From: Nocardiopsis terrae
Lineage (GTDB): Bacteria > Actinomycetota > Actinomycetes > Streptosporangiales > Streptosporangiaceae
Assembly (NCBI RefSeq): GCF_014651695.1
Contig: NZ_BMXJ01000001.1
Span: 337,185 to 401,184, forward strand
Length of the DNA stretch: 64,000 nt
Reading direction: 5' to 3'
Below, piece after piece: positions 19,798 to 28,540 of the stretch. The notes under the pieces were generated by a model. The model worked only from the letters and a program-made list of their open reading frames with translations. It did not search any database and was not told where the DNA came from. A program made the translations under genes and the position numbers. Within the stretch, counting starts at the first letter, position 1, and each line of letters starts with the position of its first letter.

Positions 19798-19876
19798 GGC
19801 CACCGGATCCCCTACCGCTACGGCTGCCCCCGGCATAGGCTCGAAGGCCTGGACCCAGAACGACCGGGAGGCACCG

Positions 19877-20278
19877 ATGTCCGAAAGCGTCCTACGCTCC
19901 CTGGACGGGGCCCGCGGGGGCGACCGCGCCGGGGAGGGCGCGGCCGAACCCCTGATGCGCGACCTCATCGGTGACCTGCTGCGCCGCACACGCACGGAAC
20001 AGGCCCGGACCCTGCGCGAGGTGGCCGAGGCAGCCCAGGTGTCCCTCCCCTACCTGTCGGAGATCGAACGCGGCCGCAAGGAGGCCTCCTCCGAGGTCCT
20101 CGCCGCGGTCTACCGGTCCCTGGGGCTGGGCATCGCCGACGTCCTCGGCGAGCTCCACCGGCGCACCTCCCCCGCCCGCTTCGAGCGGGTCGGGCAGCGC
20201 CGGGCGCACCTGTCGCGCGCCGGTACCACCGCGCCCTCCCGTTCCGGGCAGGCCCTGGTCATGTCCCTGGCGGCCTGA
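19877..20278 (+). CDS. popR: PopR/ClgR-like HTH activator of clpP genes
   Basis: A 133-aa XRE-type helix-turn-helix protein. The domain [20 protein letters not shown] then [20 protein letters not shown] (about residues 37-90) is nearly the text-book ClgR/PopR sequence, which activates clp protease genes. The protein ends in ...MSLAA. In Streptomyces, C-terminal alanines make PopR a substrate of ClpP1P2, so the operon is switched on only when the main protease is lacking. It sits tail-to-tail with two clpP genes, as expected for the PopR-clpP3-clpP4 locus. ClgR is the alternative identity. ATG start follows GGGAGG. Confidence 0.78.
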   Translation: MSESVLRSLDGARGGDRAGEGAAEPLMRDLIGDLLRRTRTEQARTLREVAEAAQVSLPYLSEIERGRKEASSEVLAAVYRSLGLGIADVLGELHRRTSPARFERVGQRRAHLSRAGTTAPSRSGQALVMSLAA

Positions 20279-20281
20279 CCC

Positions 20282-20310
20282 GTCCGGGCCCCGGAACCCG
20301 GGGCCCGGAC
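20282..20310. terminator. bidirectional hairpin between popR and clpP
   Basis: A perfect 13-bp stem (20282-20294 with 20298-20310) with a 3-nt AAC loop between the convergent stops of popR and the second clpP gene. Confidence 0.75.
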
Positions 20311-20315
20311 AGTCC

Positions 20316-20927
20316 TCAACCGACGGCCGGACCGGGCTCGCGGGTGGTGATGATCCCGTCCACCAGGCCGTACTCCCTGGCCTGGTGGGCGGTGAAGATC
20401 TTGTCCCGGTCGGTGTCGGCCCGCAGCCGTTCCTGGCTCTGACCCGTGTGCCGGGACAGGATCTCCTCCACCTGGGAGCGGACCCGCAGGATCTCGGCGG
20501 CCTGGATCTCCAGGTCGGCGGCCTCTCCCCGGCCCTCGGCGGAGGGCTGGTGGAGGAGCACCCGGGCGTGTTCCAGGGCCGCCCGCTTGCCCGGGGTCCC
20601 GGCGGCGAGCAGCACTGCCGCGGCGGAGGCGGCCTGTCCCATGCAGACCGTGGCCACGTCCGCGCGGACGAAGCGCATCGTGTCGTAGACGGCGGTCAGC
20701 GCGGTGTTCGAGCCGCCCGGCGAGTTGATGTAGAGCTGGATGTCCATGTCCGGGCTCTCGTAGTCCAGGTGGAGCATCTGCGCCATGACGACGTTGGCGA
20801 CGTCGTCGTCGATCGGGGTGCCCAGGAAGACGATCCGCTCGGACAGCAGACGGCTGAACACGTCGAACGAACGCTCTCCGTGCGGGGTCCGCTCGACCAC
20901 CATCGGTACCGTGTAACGCCCGCTCAC
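20316..20927 (-). CDS. clpP: ATP-dependent Clp protease proteolytic subunit (second of pair)
   Basis: Serine peptidase of the Clp complex, 203 aa. The catalytic triad is seen as Ser in [14 protein letters not shown], His in [11 protein letters not shown] and Asp in [21 protein letters not shown]. The oxyanion loop [13 protein letters not shown] is present. GTG start overlapping the stop of the upstream clpP by 4 bp, so the two subunits are made together, as hetero-oligomeric ClpP pairs are. Together with the PopR-like gene this looks like the conditional clpP3/clpP4 set of streptomycetes, not the housekeeping pair, whose usual tig/clpX neighbours are missing. Confidence 0.92.
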   Translation of the reverse strand: MSGRYTVPMVVERTPHGERSFDVFSRLLSERIVFLGTPIDDDVANVVMAQMLHLDYESPDMDIQLYINSPGGSNTALTAVYDTMRFVRADVATVCMGQAASAAAVLLAAGTPGKRAALEHARVLLHQPSAEGRGEAADLEIQAAEILRVRSQVEEILSRHTGQSQERLRADTDRDKIFTAHQAREYGLVDGIITTREPGPAVG

Positions 20928-21580
20928 CTGTCGCCTCCCGTCCGCGTCGCGAACCCGGGCGAGGTGCCGCCCAGGCGCATCCCGACCGCCATCTGGCCGA
21001 CCGAGTCGACCACGTGGTCGACGAACCCGTAGTCACGGGCCTCCTCGGCGGTGAACCATGCGTCCCTGTGCTGGTCCCCGGCGATGGTCTCCTCGCTCTG
21101 GCCGGTGTGCCTGGCGATGAGTCCGACCATGGTCCGCTTGGTGTGGGCCAGGTTCTCGGCCTGGATGGCGATGTCGGCGGCGGTCCCGCCCAGTCCGCCG
21201 GAGGGCTGGTGCATCATGATGCGGGCGTGCGGCAGGCTGTAGCGCTTACCCGGGGTGCCCGTGCAGGCCAGGAACTGGCCCATGCTCGCGGCGAACCCCA
21301 TGACCAGGGTGGAGACGTCGTTGGGTACGAAGTTCATCGTGTCGTAGATGGCCAGCCCCGCGGAGACGACCCCGCCGGGGCTGTTGATCGCCAGGGTGAT
21401 GTCCTTGTGGGGGTCCTCGTCGGCGAGCAGGAGGATCTGGGCGCAGACGCGGTTGGCGCTGTCCTCGTCGACCTGTGTGCCCAGCATCACGACGCGGCTG
21501 CGCAGCAGGCGCGCGGCGAGCTGGTCGTCGAAGGTCCCGCTCGGCGCGTACTCCGCGGCGAGCCGGTGGTGGATCGGCAT
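20924..21580 (-). CDS. clpP: ATP-dependent Clp protease proteolytic subunit (first of pair)
   Basis: The upstream ClpP of the pair, 218 aa. Triad positions are Ser in [14 protein letters not shown], His in [13 protein letters not shown] and Asp in [21 protein letters not shown], and [18 protein letters not shown] forms the oxyanion region. The ATG at 21580 is chosen because AGGGAGAG lies just before it. An upstream in-frame extension of 31 codons is open but arginine-rich and covers promoter DNA. The C-terminal tail ([14 protein letters not shown]) is short. It is expressed from the promoter region containing the palindrome at 21694-21708. Confidence 0.92.
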   Translation of the reverse strand: MPIHHRLAAEYAPSGTFDDQLAARLLRSRVVMLGTQVDEDSANRVCAQILLLADEDPHKDITLAINSPGGVVSAGLAIYDTMNFVPNDVSTLVMGFAASMGQFLACTGTPGKRYSLPHARIMMHQPSGGLGGTAADIAIQAENLAHTKRTMVGLIARHTGQSEETIAGDQHRDAWFTAEEARDYGFVDHVVDSVGQMAVGMRLGGTSPGFATRTGGDR

Positions 21581-21693
21581 GAGCTCTCCCTGTCCCGGCG
21601 CCTCGCGGAGCGGACCACTCGTCCGTTCCCGCCGGTGCACCCAGCCTGTGCCGCGCAGGTCTGCGACCTCCACCTTTTCGGCCCGGGGCAGAT

Positions 21694-21708
21694 CTGCCCA
21701 CGGCAGAC
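21694..21708. promoter_or_regulatory. PopR-box-like palindrome upstream of the clpP pair
   Basis: TCTGCC-CAC-GGCAGA, a perfect 6-3-6 palindrome that matches the core of the PopR motif, 114 bp before the first clpP start. A second GGCAGATCTGCC palindrome overlaps it on the left. Confidence 0.6.
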
Positions 21709-21739
21709 CCGCCCGGGGCCGCTCAGGCCCGGGGGCGGA

Positions 21740-22234
21740 TCAGGTGTCCTCTATGGCCTGTCGCAGATCGCGCAGGACGTCGAGGACGACGGGGCGCAGC
21801 GAGGGCCTTATCGCGTCGAAGACCTGGCGCTGTTTGCACTCCATGTAGCTGCGGCGTTCGGCGAGGGCCCGCTCGCCCTCCGCCGTGATGGTGACCACGG
21901 TGCTGCGTTCGTCACGTTCGGAGCGGCGCCGGACCACCATCCCCTTGCGTTCGAGCTGCTGGATCATGCGGGTGGCCGAGGGTGAGGACACGCCGACGAT
22001 GTGGGCGACCGCACCGACACTCGGGCCGTCCATTCCGCGCACCGCCTCCATCAGCAGCGACTGTGTCAGTGTGAGGTCCCCCGTGCCGCGGTGGCCGTGT
22101 CCGCCCCGGGAGCGGGCGTGGAGCGCCGCGTTGATCAGCTCGGTCCACACACGTTGGAACTCTTCGAGCTCCGCCGCCTCGGACTCGGCGGGTTCCTGCT
22201 GGTCGGAACAGGGCTCGGGGGTCTCGTCGGGCAC
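21740..22234 (-). CDS. MarR family transcriptional regulator next to the Mrp operon
   Basis: A 164-aa winged-helix regulator. The HTH is in VGAVAHIVGVSSPSATRMIQ, and the wing is RRRSERDERSTVVTITAEG. An acidic N-terminal tail of about 25 residues precedes the dimerisation helix. GTG start with GAGGA 8 nt upstream. It is divergent from the mrp operon across a 240-bp gap with an AT-rich palindrome at 22308-22322, so it probably controls itself and perhaps the antiporter. The stimulus is unknown; a link to salt or pH is only guessed from the neighbour. Confidence 0.87.
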   Translation of the reverse strand: MPDETPEPCSDQQEPAESEAAELEEFQRVWTELINAALHARSRGGHGHRGTGDLTLTQSLLMEAVRGMDGPSVGAVAHIVGVSSPSATRMIQQLERKGMVVRRRSERDERSTVVTITAEGERALAERRSYMECKQRQVFDAIRPSLRPVVLDVLRDLRQAIEDT

Positions 22235-22307
22235 GAAACAGTCCTCGCAGGCTGGGCGTGTGACGCGGGTACTCGACCCGCGCGGTGGTTTGACGTTTGT
22301 GTAGTCT

Positions 22308-22322
22308 AGCTATTAGATAGCT
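22308..22322. promoter_or_regulatory. palindrome in the marR-mrp divergent region
   Basis: AGCTAT-TAG-ATAGCT, perfect 6-bp arms around 3 nt, in the only AT-rich island (about 22290-22345) of the gap. A good candidate MarR operator, likely overlapping the marR promoter. Confidence 0.5.
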
Positions 22323-22474
22323 TAAGTACGCAAATTCAAGTAGATCCATGCCCCCTCGAAACGCTGGCGACACCCCGCCCACTGATCCGGTTGCGGGCGA
22401 AGCGATCCGCCGCGGGGGCGGTGGACGTCCGCCCGAACACCCGGGTGGGCCCGGACCGGTCCGGGAGGGGCGCA

Positions 22475-25441
22475 TTGACAACAGTGCTGGTCGCGCATTT
22501 CATCACCGCTGCGGTCGCACCGTTACTGGTGCGTCTGTGGGGCCGTAACGGCTTCTACGCGCTCGCGGTCGTCCCCGGCCTGGCCACCGTGTGGGCCCTC
22601 CTCCAGCTCCCGGACGTGCTCCGCGGCGGCACCCGGTCCGAAAGCACCGAGTGGGCGCCCGAGTTCTCGCTCCGACTCGGCCTCCACATGGACGCCCTCG
22701 GCCTGGTGATGACACTGATCGCCGCCGGCGTGGGCACCCTGATCCTGGTCTACTGCGCGCGTTACTTCGAGGACTCCGAACCCGGCCTCGGGCGTTTCGC
22801 CGGCGTGTTCGTCGCCTTCGCCGGCGCCATGCTCGGCCTGGTCCTGGCCGACGACCTCATCCAGCTCTTCGTCTACTGGGAGCTGACCACGGTCTTCTCC
22901 TACCTCCTCATCGGACACAAGGCCGAGGCGAAGGAGAGCCGCCGCGCGGCGATGACGGCCCTGACCGTCACCACCTTCGGCGGCCTGGCGATGCTGGTCG
23001 GCATGATCACGCTCGGCGAGGCCGCCGGAACCTACGTGATCTCCGACATCGTCGCCGACCCGCCCGCGGCCGGCGCCGCGGTCAACACGGCCCTCGTGCT
23101 GATCATGGTCGGGGCGATGTCCAAGTCGGCGCTGTTCCCGTTCAGCCTCTGGCTGCCCGCCGCCATGCAGGCGCCCACACCGGTCTCCGGGTACCTGCAC
23201 GCCGCGGCGATGGTCAAGGCCGGCGTCTACCTGGTCGCCCGCCTCACCCCGGCCTTCGGCGACACCGTCGTCTGGCAGGGCATGGCCCTGCTCTTCGGTG
23301 TGGGCACCATGCTCCTCGGCGGTTGGAAGGCGCTGCGCCAGTTCGACCTCAAGCTCGTCCTGGCCTACGGCACCATCAGCCAGCTCGGTTTCCTCATCGC
23401 CCTGCTGGGCACCGGCACCCGGGCCGCCGCCCTCGCCGGTATCGCGATGCTCATCGCGCACTCGCTGTTCAAGGCCCCCCTGTTCCTCGTGGTCGGCATC
23501 ATCGACCACAGCACCGGCACCAGGGACCTGCGCGAGCTCTCCGGCCTGCGCAGATCCATGCCAGCCACCTTCTGGACCACGGTCCTGGCGCTGGCCTCCA
23601 TGGCCGGTCTGCCGCCCACAGCGGGTTTCGCGGCCAAGGAGCTCGCCTTCGGCGCCTACACCCACGGCGGCACACTCGACACCCTGGTCCTGGCAGGTCT
23701 GGTCGCGGGCTCAGCCCTCACGGTCGCCTACAGCCTCCGCTTCCTCTGGGGCGCCTTCCTCGACAAGGAGGGCGTGCGGCCGACCCCGGTCCACGCCCCC
23801 GGGGCCCTGTTCCTGACACCCGCGGCCGTCCTGGCCGGACTGGGCCTGTTCGGCGGCCCCGCCTCCGGCTGGGCCGACCCGTTCCTCGCGGTCTACGCCG
23901 ACACGGTCCCGCCGGGGCCGCACGAGGAGTACACGACCCATCTCGCGCTGTGGCACGGCTGGGAACCACCGCTCCTGCTGTCCGCAGCCTGCGTGGTCGG
24001 CGGCCTGGTGCTCTTCCGCTTCCGGCACCGGGTGGTGTGGCTCGGCAACCGCCTGTCCTTCGTCAACCCGGAGCGCAACTACCGGCGGATGCTCGCCGGG
24101 CTGGAGAACCTGGCCCTCCAGGTCACCGGCAGCACCCAGCGCGGTTCGCTGCCGGTCTACCTCGGCACCATCCTGATCGCCCTGGTGGTGGCGGCCGGAG
24201 TCCCGATGGTCACCGGCCGGCTCTGGGAGGGCCCCAGCCCCGACCTCCGCCTCTGGGACACCCCGGTCCAGGTCATCCCGGCCCTGATCATCGTGATCAC
24301 CTGCCTGCTGATCCTGTTCGTGCGACGGCGCCTGTTCGCGGTGATCCTCGTCGGCATCGGCGGGTACGGCGTGGCGGCCCTGTACTACCTCCAGGGCGCA
24401 CCGGACATCGCCCTCACCCAGTTCCTCGTGGAGACCGTCAGCCTGGTGGTCTTCGTCCTGGTGCTGCGCCGCTTCCCGACCCACTTCTCGGTCCCCGCCC
24501 TGCGCGGCCGCCGCATCTGGAACATGGCCATCGGCCTGGCCACCGGCCTGGTGATGGCGTCGATGACCTGGTTCGCCCTGGCGGGACGGCAGGAGCCCTC
24601 GATCTCCGAGGGCTACGAGGCCGCGGCCGACGAGGCTGGCGGCTACAACATCGTCTCCGTGCTGCTGGTCGACGTCCGCGCCTGGGACACCATGGGTGAG
24701 ATCTCGGTGCTCGCCGCCGCGGCCGCCGGTGTCGCCAGCCTGATGTTCGTCCGCCGCCGGGCCCAGCCCCGCAAGGCGCCCGGCGGGGTGATGGCCCTGT
24801 CCGTCACACCGGCTCCGGAGCCCGCCGCCGGACACACCCGCCCGGACCTGGGAGACCTCCGGATCGCACCGCGGAACCTGCACGTCAAACCCCGGTGGGA
24901 GCGCACCTGGCTGCCCGGGGCCGGAAACCTGCCCACCGAACGCCGGTCGATCATCTTCGAGGTGGTGTCCCGCTTCCTCTTCCCGGTGGTCATGGTCCTC
25001 TCGGTGTACCTGCTCCTCACCGGTCACACCGACATCGGCGGCGGGTTCGCCGGCGGTATCGTGGCGGGCCTGGCGTTCATCGTCCGCTACCTGGCGGGCG
25101 GCAGGTTCGAGCTGTACGCCACCGCGTGGGTACAGCCGGGCGCGCTGATCGGCGCCGGCCTGGCCCTGGCCACCGGCACCGCCCTGGGCGGGGCGGTCTT
25201 CGGCGGGGACGTCCTCGCCGGCGGCGACGCCCACATCAGCTTCGGCTTCCTCGGCGAGGCCCACCTAACGGTCTCCCTGATCTTCGACATCGGCGTGTAC
25301 CTGCTGGTGATCGGACTGATCCTGGACATCCTGCGGAGCCTGGGCGCGCGCATCGACGAACAGATCGAACGGGACGCCGTACACGTGGGGGAGACCGCCG
25401 GGGCCGAGGGCCGGGCACGCGCCGAGGAGGTCACCTCGTGA
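22475..25441 (+). CDS. mrpA: Na+/H+ antiporter subunit A fused to subunit B (MrpAB)
   Basis: The large subunit of the Mrp (Mnh) complex, a multi-subunit Na+(K+)/H+ antiporter related to complex I. It has 988 aa. Residues 1 to about 800 are NuoL-like and DUF4040-type helices; FVYWELTTVFSYLLIG carries the conserved Glu and PVSGYLHAAAMVKAGVYLVA the channel Lys and His. Residues about 820-960 are a complete MnhB domain (SRFLFPVVMVLSVYLLLTGH, GGFAGGIVAGLAFIVRYLAG), so no separate mrpB is needed. I place the start at TTG 22475, since GGGAGG is 6 nt upstream; GTG 22484 is possible. First gene of a tightly coupled six-gene operon. Confidence 0.92.
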   Translation: MTTVLVAHFITAAVAPLLVRLWGRNGFYALAVVPGLATVWALLQLPDVLRGGTRSESTEWAPEFSLRLGLHMDALGLVMTLIAAGVGTLILVYCARYFEDSEPGLGRFAGVFVAFAGAMLGLVLADDLIQLFVYWELTTVFSYLLIGHKAEAKESRRAAMTALTVTTFGGLAMLVGMITLGEAAGTYVISDIVADPPAAGAAVNTALVLIMVGAMSKSALFPFSLWLPAAMQAPTPVSGYLHAAAMVKAGVYLVARLTPAFGDTVVWQGMALLFGVGTMLLGGWKALRQFDLKLVLAYGTISQLGFLIALLGTGTRAAALAGIAMLIAHSLFKAPLFLVVGIIDHSTGTRDLRELSGLRRSMPATFWTTVLALASMAGLPPTAGFAAKELAFGAYTHGGTLDTLVLAGLVAGSALTVAYSLRFLWGAFLDKEGVRPTPVHAPGALFLTPAAVLAGLGLFGGPASGWADPFLAVYADTVPPGPHEEYTTHLALWHGWEPPLLLSAACVVGGLVLFRFRHRVVWLGNRLSFVNPERNYRRMLAGLENLALQVTGSTQRGSLPVYLGTILIALVVAAGVPMVTGRLWEGPSPDLRLWDTPVQVIPALIIVITCLLILFVRRRLFAVILVGIGGYGVAALYYLQGAPDIALTQFLVETVSLVVFVLVLRRFPTHFSVPALRGRRIWNMAIGLATGLVMASMTWFALAGRQEPSISEGYEAAADEAGGYNIVSVLLVDVRAWDTMGEISVLAAAAAGVASLMFVRRRAQPRKAPGGVMALSVTPAPEPAAGHTRPDLGDLRIAPRNLHVKPRWERTWLPGAGNLPTERRSIIFEVVSRFLFPVVMVLSVYLLLTGHTDIGGGFAGGIVAGLAFIVRYLAGGRFELYATAWVQPGALIGAGLALATGTALGGAVFGGDVLAGGDAHISFGFLGEAHLTVSLIFDIGVYLLVIGLILDILRSLGARIDEQIERDAVHVGETAGAEGRARAEEVTS

Positions 25442-26268
25442 ACGAGTCACCAAGCCTGACCCTCGTCCTCGTCATCGGCGTCCTGGTGGCGGTCGGTGTC
25501 GTGCTCCTGCTGGAGCGCAGCCTGACCCGGGTGCTGCTGGGCTTCATCGTGATGAGCAACGGCGTCAACCTGATGATCATGGCCATGGCCGGTCAGGGGG
25601 GCGGGCCGCCGCTCCTGTGGTTCAACGACGCGGACGAGATGACCGACCCCCTGCCGCAGGCGATGATCCTGACGGCCATCGTCATCACCCTCGGCATCAC
25701 GGCGTTCCTGTTGGCCCTCGCCTACCGGAGCTGGCAGCTCGAAGGCAACGACGAGGTCCAGGACGACGCGGAGGACCTGCGCATCCTGCAGGGCGAGGGG
25801 CGCCGCGCCGTGCGGCAGCGCTTCCTCAAGGAACGCCGCAGGCTGCGGGCGGACATCCGCCGCCAGCGCGCCGAACTCCAGGCCACCATCGCGGCGGCCG
25901 ACGCCCAGGAACTGGCCGAACAGGCCCGTATCAAGGCGGAGATCGCGGCAGCCCAGGCCGAGCTGGCCAGATTCGAGGTCGAGGCCGAGGACGGCCGCTC
26001 CGACGAGCACTCCGAGGAGACCGTCCGCCGCCTGACCGACCGCCAGCAGAACATGGTCAACCAGGTGACGGAGCTGCGCGGCCGCATCCGGCTGGGCCGC
26101 AAACGACTGCGTGAGCACCGGCGCGCCGACCGCGCCGCCGAGCGCGAGCTGTGGCGTGAACTGCGCCGCCGCATCCGCTCGCAGCGGCGCCAGGCGCGCC
26201 AGACCATGAGGGCGGAGCGGGAACGCCTGGCACGCGCCGAGGACAGCGAACTGCAAGGGAACGACTGA
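25438..26268 (+). CDS. mrpC: Na+/H+ antiporter subunit C with long coiled-coil extension
   Basis: A NuoK-like Mrp subunit, 276 aa. The first 105 residues are a normal MnhC with three helices (LVLVIGVLVAVGVVLLLERS, LLGFIVMSNGVNLMIMAMAG, MILTAIVITLGITAFLLALA). The remaining 170 residues are a highly charged Arg/Glu/Ala/Gln-rich helix region (LKERRRLRADIRRQRAELQA, IKAEIAAAQAELARFEVEAE, RADRAAERELWRELRRRIRS) that looks like a coiled coil on the cytosolic side. Ordinary MnhC proteins are about 110-180 aa. Codon use is unchanged across the join and mrpD starts 2 bp after the stop, so this is not a frameshift. GTG overlaps the mrpA stop. Confidence 0.9.
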   Translation: MNESPSLTLVLVIGVLVAVGVVLLLERSLTRVLLGFIVMSNGVNLMIMAMAGQGGGPPLLWFNDADEMTDPLPQAMILTAIVITLGITAFLLALAYRSWQLEGNDEVQDDAEDLRILQGEGRRAVRQRFLKERRRLRADIRRQRAELQATIAAADAQELAEQARIKAEIAAAQAELARFEVEAEDGRSDEHSEETVRRLTDRQQNMVNQVTELRGRIRLGRKRLREHRRADRAAERELWRELRRRIRSQRRQARQTMRAERERLARAEDSELQGND

Positions 26269-26270
26269 CC

Positions 26271-27932
26271 ATGGGATGGGACTACTTCGCCGGTATCCTC
26301 CACTACCTCATCCCCCTGCCGGTGGTGCTGCCGCTCTTCGCGGCCGGGGTCAAACTGGCCATGGGCATCCGCTGGCCGCGGGTCCAGCAGTGGCTGAGCG
26401 TCATCTCGCTGGCGCTGGTGCTGGTGATCGGGGCCGCGCTGATGGTGGGCGCCGACGTGTTCGGCCCCCAGGTGGTCCACGTGGGCGGCTGGGAGGCCCC
26501 GGTCGGCATCAACCTGGTGGCCGACCGGCTGTCCGCGCTGATGGTGACGGTGTCGGCGGCGATCACGCTGGCCGTGCTGGTGTACTCCATCGGCCAGGGG
26601 ATGGCGGGCAAGGCCGAGGTGGCGCCGCTGTCGGTGTACCAGCCGACCTACCTGATCCTGGTCGCCGGCGTCTCCAACGCCTTCCTCGCCGGTGACCTCT
26701 TCAACCTGTACGTCGGGTTCGAGATCCTGCTGACCGCCAGCTACGTGCTGCTGACCCTGGGCGGCACGCAGTCGCGGATGCGGGCGGGCGCCATCTACGT
26801 GGTGGTCTCGCTGGTCTCCTCGGTGCTGTTCCTCATCGCCATCGCGCTGGTGTTCGGCGCGACCGGCACGGTGAACATGGCCCAGCTGGGCGAGCGCATC
26901 CCCGAACTCTCCTCCGACCTGGCCCTGGTCCTGCAGGTGATCCTGCTGATCGCGTTCGGTATCAAGGCCGCGGTGTTCCCGCTGGCCGCCTGGCTGCCGG
27001 ACTCCTATCCGACCGCGCCCGCCCCGGTCACCGCGGTGTTCGCGGGTCTGCTGACCAAGGTCGGCGTGTACGCGATCATCCGCACGCAGACCCTCCTCTT
27101 TCCGGGGACCCAGCTCAACGACGCACTGATGTGGGTGGCCCTGGCGACCATGCTCATGGGCATCCTGGGCGCCGTGGCGCAGACCGACATCAAACGTCTG
27201 CTGTCGTTCACCCTGGTCAGCCACATCGGCTACATGGTCTTCGGGGTGGCGCTGGGCACCGAGCAGGGCATGGCGGGGGCGGTGTTCTACATCGCGCACC
27301 ACATCACCGTGCAGACCACACTGTTCCTGGTCACGGGTCTGATCGAACGCAGGGGCGGGTCCACCTCCCTGGACCGCCTGGGCGGTCTGGCCAAGATCGC
27401 CCCGGTGCTCGCGGTCCTGTTCTTCATCCCCGCGATGAACCTGGGAGGCATCCCGCCGCTGTCCGGTTTCCTGGGCAAGGTCGGGCTGCTGCAGGCCGGG
27501 GTGGACGCGGGCACGCCGCTCTCCTACACACTGGTCGGCACCTCGGTGATGACCAGTCTGCTGACCCTGTACGTCATCGCACGGGTGTGGAACTACGCGT
27601 TCTGGCGCACTCCGGCCGAGGGCATGGTGGCCGAACCCGGCACCGTCCTGGAGGACTCCGAAGCCGACGACACCTCGACCGCGGCGCTCGGCCCCTCGGA
27701 GGAGGCGGTCGGCCCGTCATCGCGGCTGAGCGACACCACCACCGCGGCCACCCCGGTGGTGACCTCGGTGGTCCTGCCGAAGAGCATGGTGGGCGCCACG
27801 GTCGCACTGGTCGCGTTCGGCCTGGCCATGACCGTGTTCGCCGGACCGCTCATCGGCTACGCCTCCGACGCGGCGGTCGACCTCCAGGCCCAACGGCCCT
27901 ACATCGAAGCGGTCCTGGGAGGTTCCCGATGA
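26271..27932 (+). CDS. mrpD: Na+/H+ antiporter subunit D
   Basis: NuoM/N-like proton-translocating subunit, 553 aa, about 14 helices. Conserved channel elements are the Glu in NLYVGFEILLTASYVLLTLG, the Lys in FGIKAAVFPLAAWLPDSYPT, and the Lys in FAGLLTKVGVYAIIRTQTLL. A hydrophilic loop of about 60 residues rich in Ser/Thr/Glu (EDSEADDTSTAALGPS...) separates the last two helices and is longer than usual. It lies between mrpC and mrpE with 2-bp and 4-bp junctions. Confidence 0.93.
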   Translation: MGWDYFAGILHYLIPLPVVLPLFAAGVKLAMGIRWPRVQQWLSVISLALVLVIGAALMVGADVFGPQVVHVGGWEAPVGINLVADRLSALMVTVSAAITLAVLVYSIGQGMAGKAEVAPLSVYQPTYLILVAGVSNAFLAGDLFNLYVGFEILLTASYVLLTLGGTQSRMRAGAIYVVVSLVSSVLFLIAIALVFGATGTVNMAQLGERIPELSSDLALVLQVILLIAFGIKAAVFPLAAWLPDSYPTAPAPVTAVFAGLLTKVGVYAIIRTQTLLFPGTQLNDALMWVALATMLMGILGAVAQTDIKRLLSFTLVSHIGYMVFGVALGTEQGMAGAVFYIAHHITVQTTLFLVTGLIERRGGSTSLDRLGGLAKIAPVLAVLFFIPAMNLGGIPPLSGFLGKVGLLQAGVDAGTPLSYTLVGTSVMTSLLTLYVIARVWNYAFWRTPAEGMVAEPGTVLEDSEADDTSTAALGPSEEAVGPSSRLSDTTTAATPVVTSVVLPKSMVGATVALVAFGLAMTVFAGPLIGYASDAAVDLQAQRPYIEAVLGGSR

Positions 27933-28540
27933 ACGACCTGAAGACCAGGAGGGGCAGGGGCCTGAACGCGCTCCGGCGCCGGCTCGGCAAGGTGCAGATC
28001 CCGGTCGCGCTCGGGATGACCCTGGTGTGGATGCTGCTGTTCAAGGGGTTCGAACCCCGCCCGGAGTCCCTGGGGATCGCACTCCTGGGGTTCCTGGTGT
28101 CAGCGGCGATCATGATGGTCTTCCCGCTGCCGCCCATCGTGCCCGGTTTCCGCTTCTGGCCGGTGCAGTGCGTCCGCCTGTTCTGCCACGTCCTGGGGAA
28201 GATGGTCGTCGCCAGCTTCCAGGTGACGGCTCAGGTGTTCCGCCCCGGCCCCCCGGTGCGGAGTTCGGTGGTGGCCGTGCAGATGCGCACCGACTCCGAC
28301 CTGATGCTCGTGTGCACCGCGATCGCCGCCTCGGTGATCCCCGGCAGCGTGATCGTCGAGGTCGCCCAGCCCGAGCACATCCTGTACGTGCACATGCTGG
28401 GCGCGGAGAGCGATGCCGAGGCTCAGGAGTCCAAACAGATCATCCTCACCCTGGAGGAGCGGATCGTCCGGGCGCTCGGCACCCGGAAGGACATCACCGA
28501 TCTGGAGGCCGCGACGGCGGCCGGGAAGGAGAACGCGTGA
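27929..28540 (+). CDS. mrpE: Na+/H+ antiporter subunit E
   Basis: MnhE subunit, 203 aa. Hydrophobic helices lie near the N-terminus (VALGMTLVWMLLFKGF, LGIALLGFLVSAAIMMVFPL), followed by the soluble domain with VVAVQMRTDSDLMLVCTAIA and the family's SVIPGSVIVEV. The C-terminal tail is acidic. ATG overlaps the mrpD stop by 4 bp. Confidence 0.92.
   Translation: MNDLKTRRGRGLNALRRRLGKVQIPVALGMTLVWMLLFKGFEPRPESLGIALLGFLVSAAIMMVFPLPPIVPGFRFWPVQCVRLFCHVLGKMVVASFQVTAQVFRPGPPVRSSVVAVQMRTDSDLMLVCTAIAASVIPGSVIVEVAQPEHILYVHMLGAESDAEAQESKQIILTLEERIVRALGTRKDITDLEAATAAGKENA

Noticed and set aside
22523..25264. Long reverse frames under the mrpA gene
   Set aside because: Rich in Gly, His, Gln and Glu in the pattern typical of antisense frames; the forward gene has all Mrp signatures.
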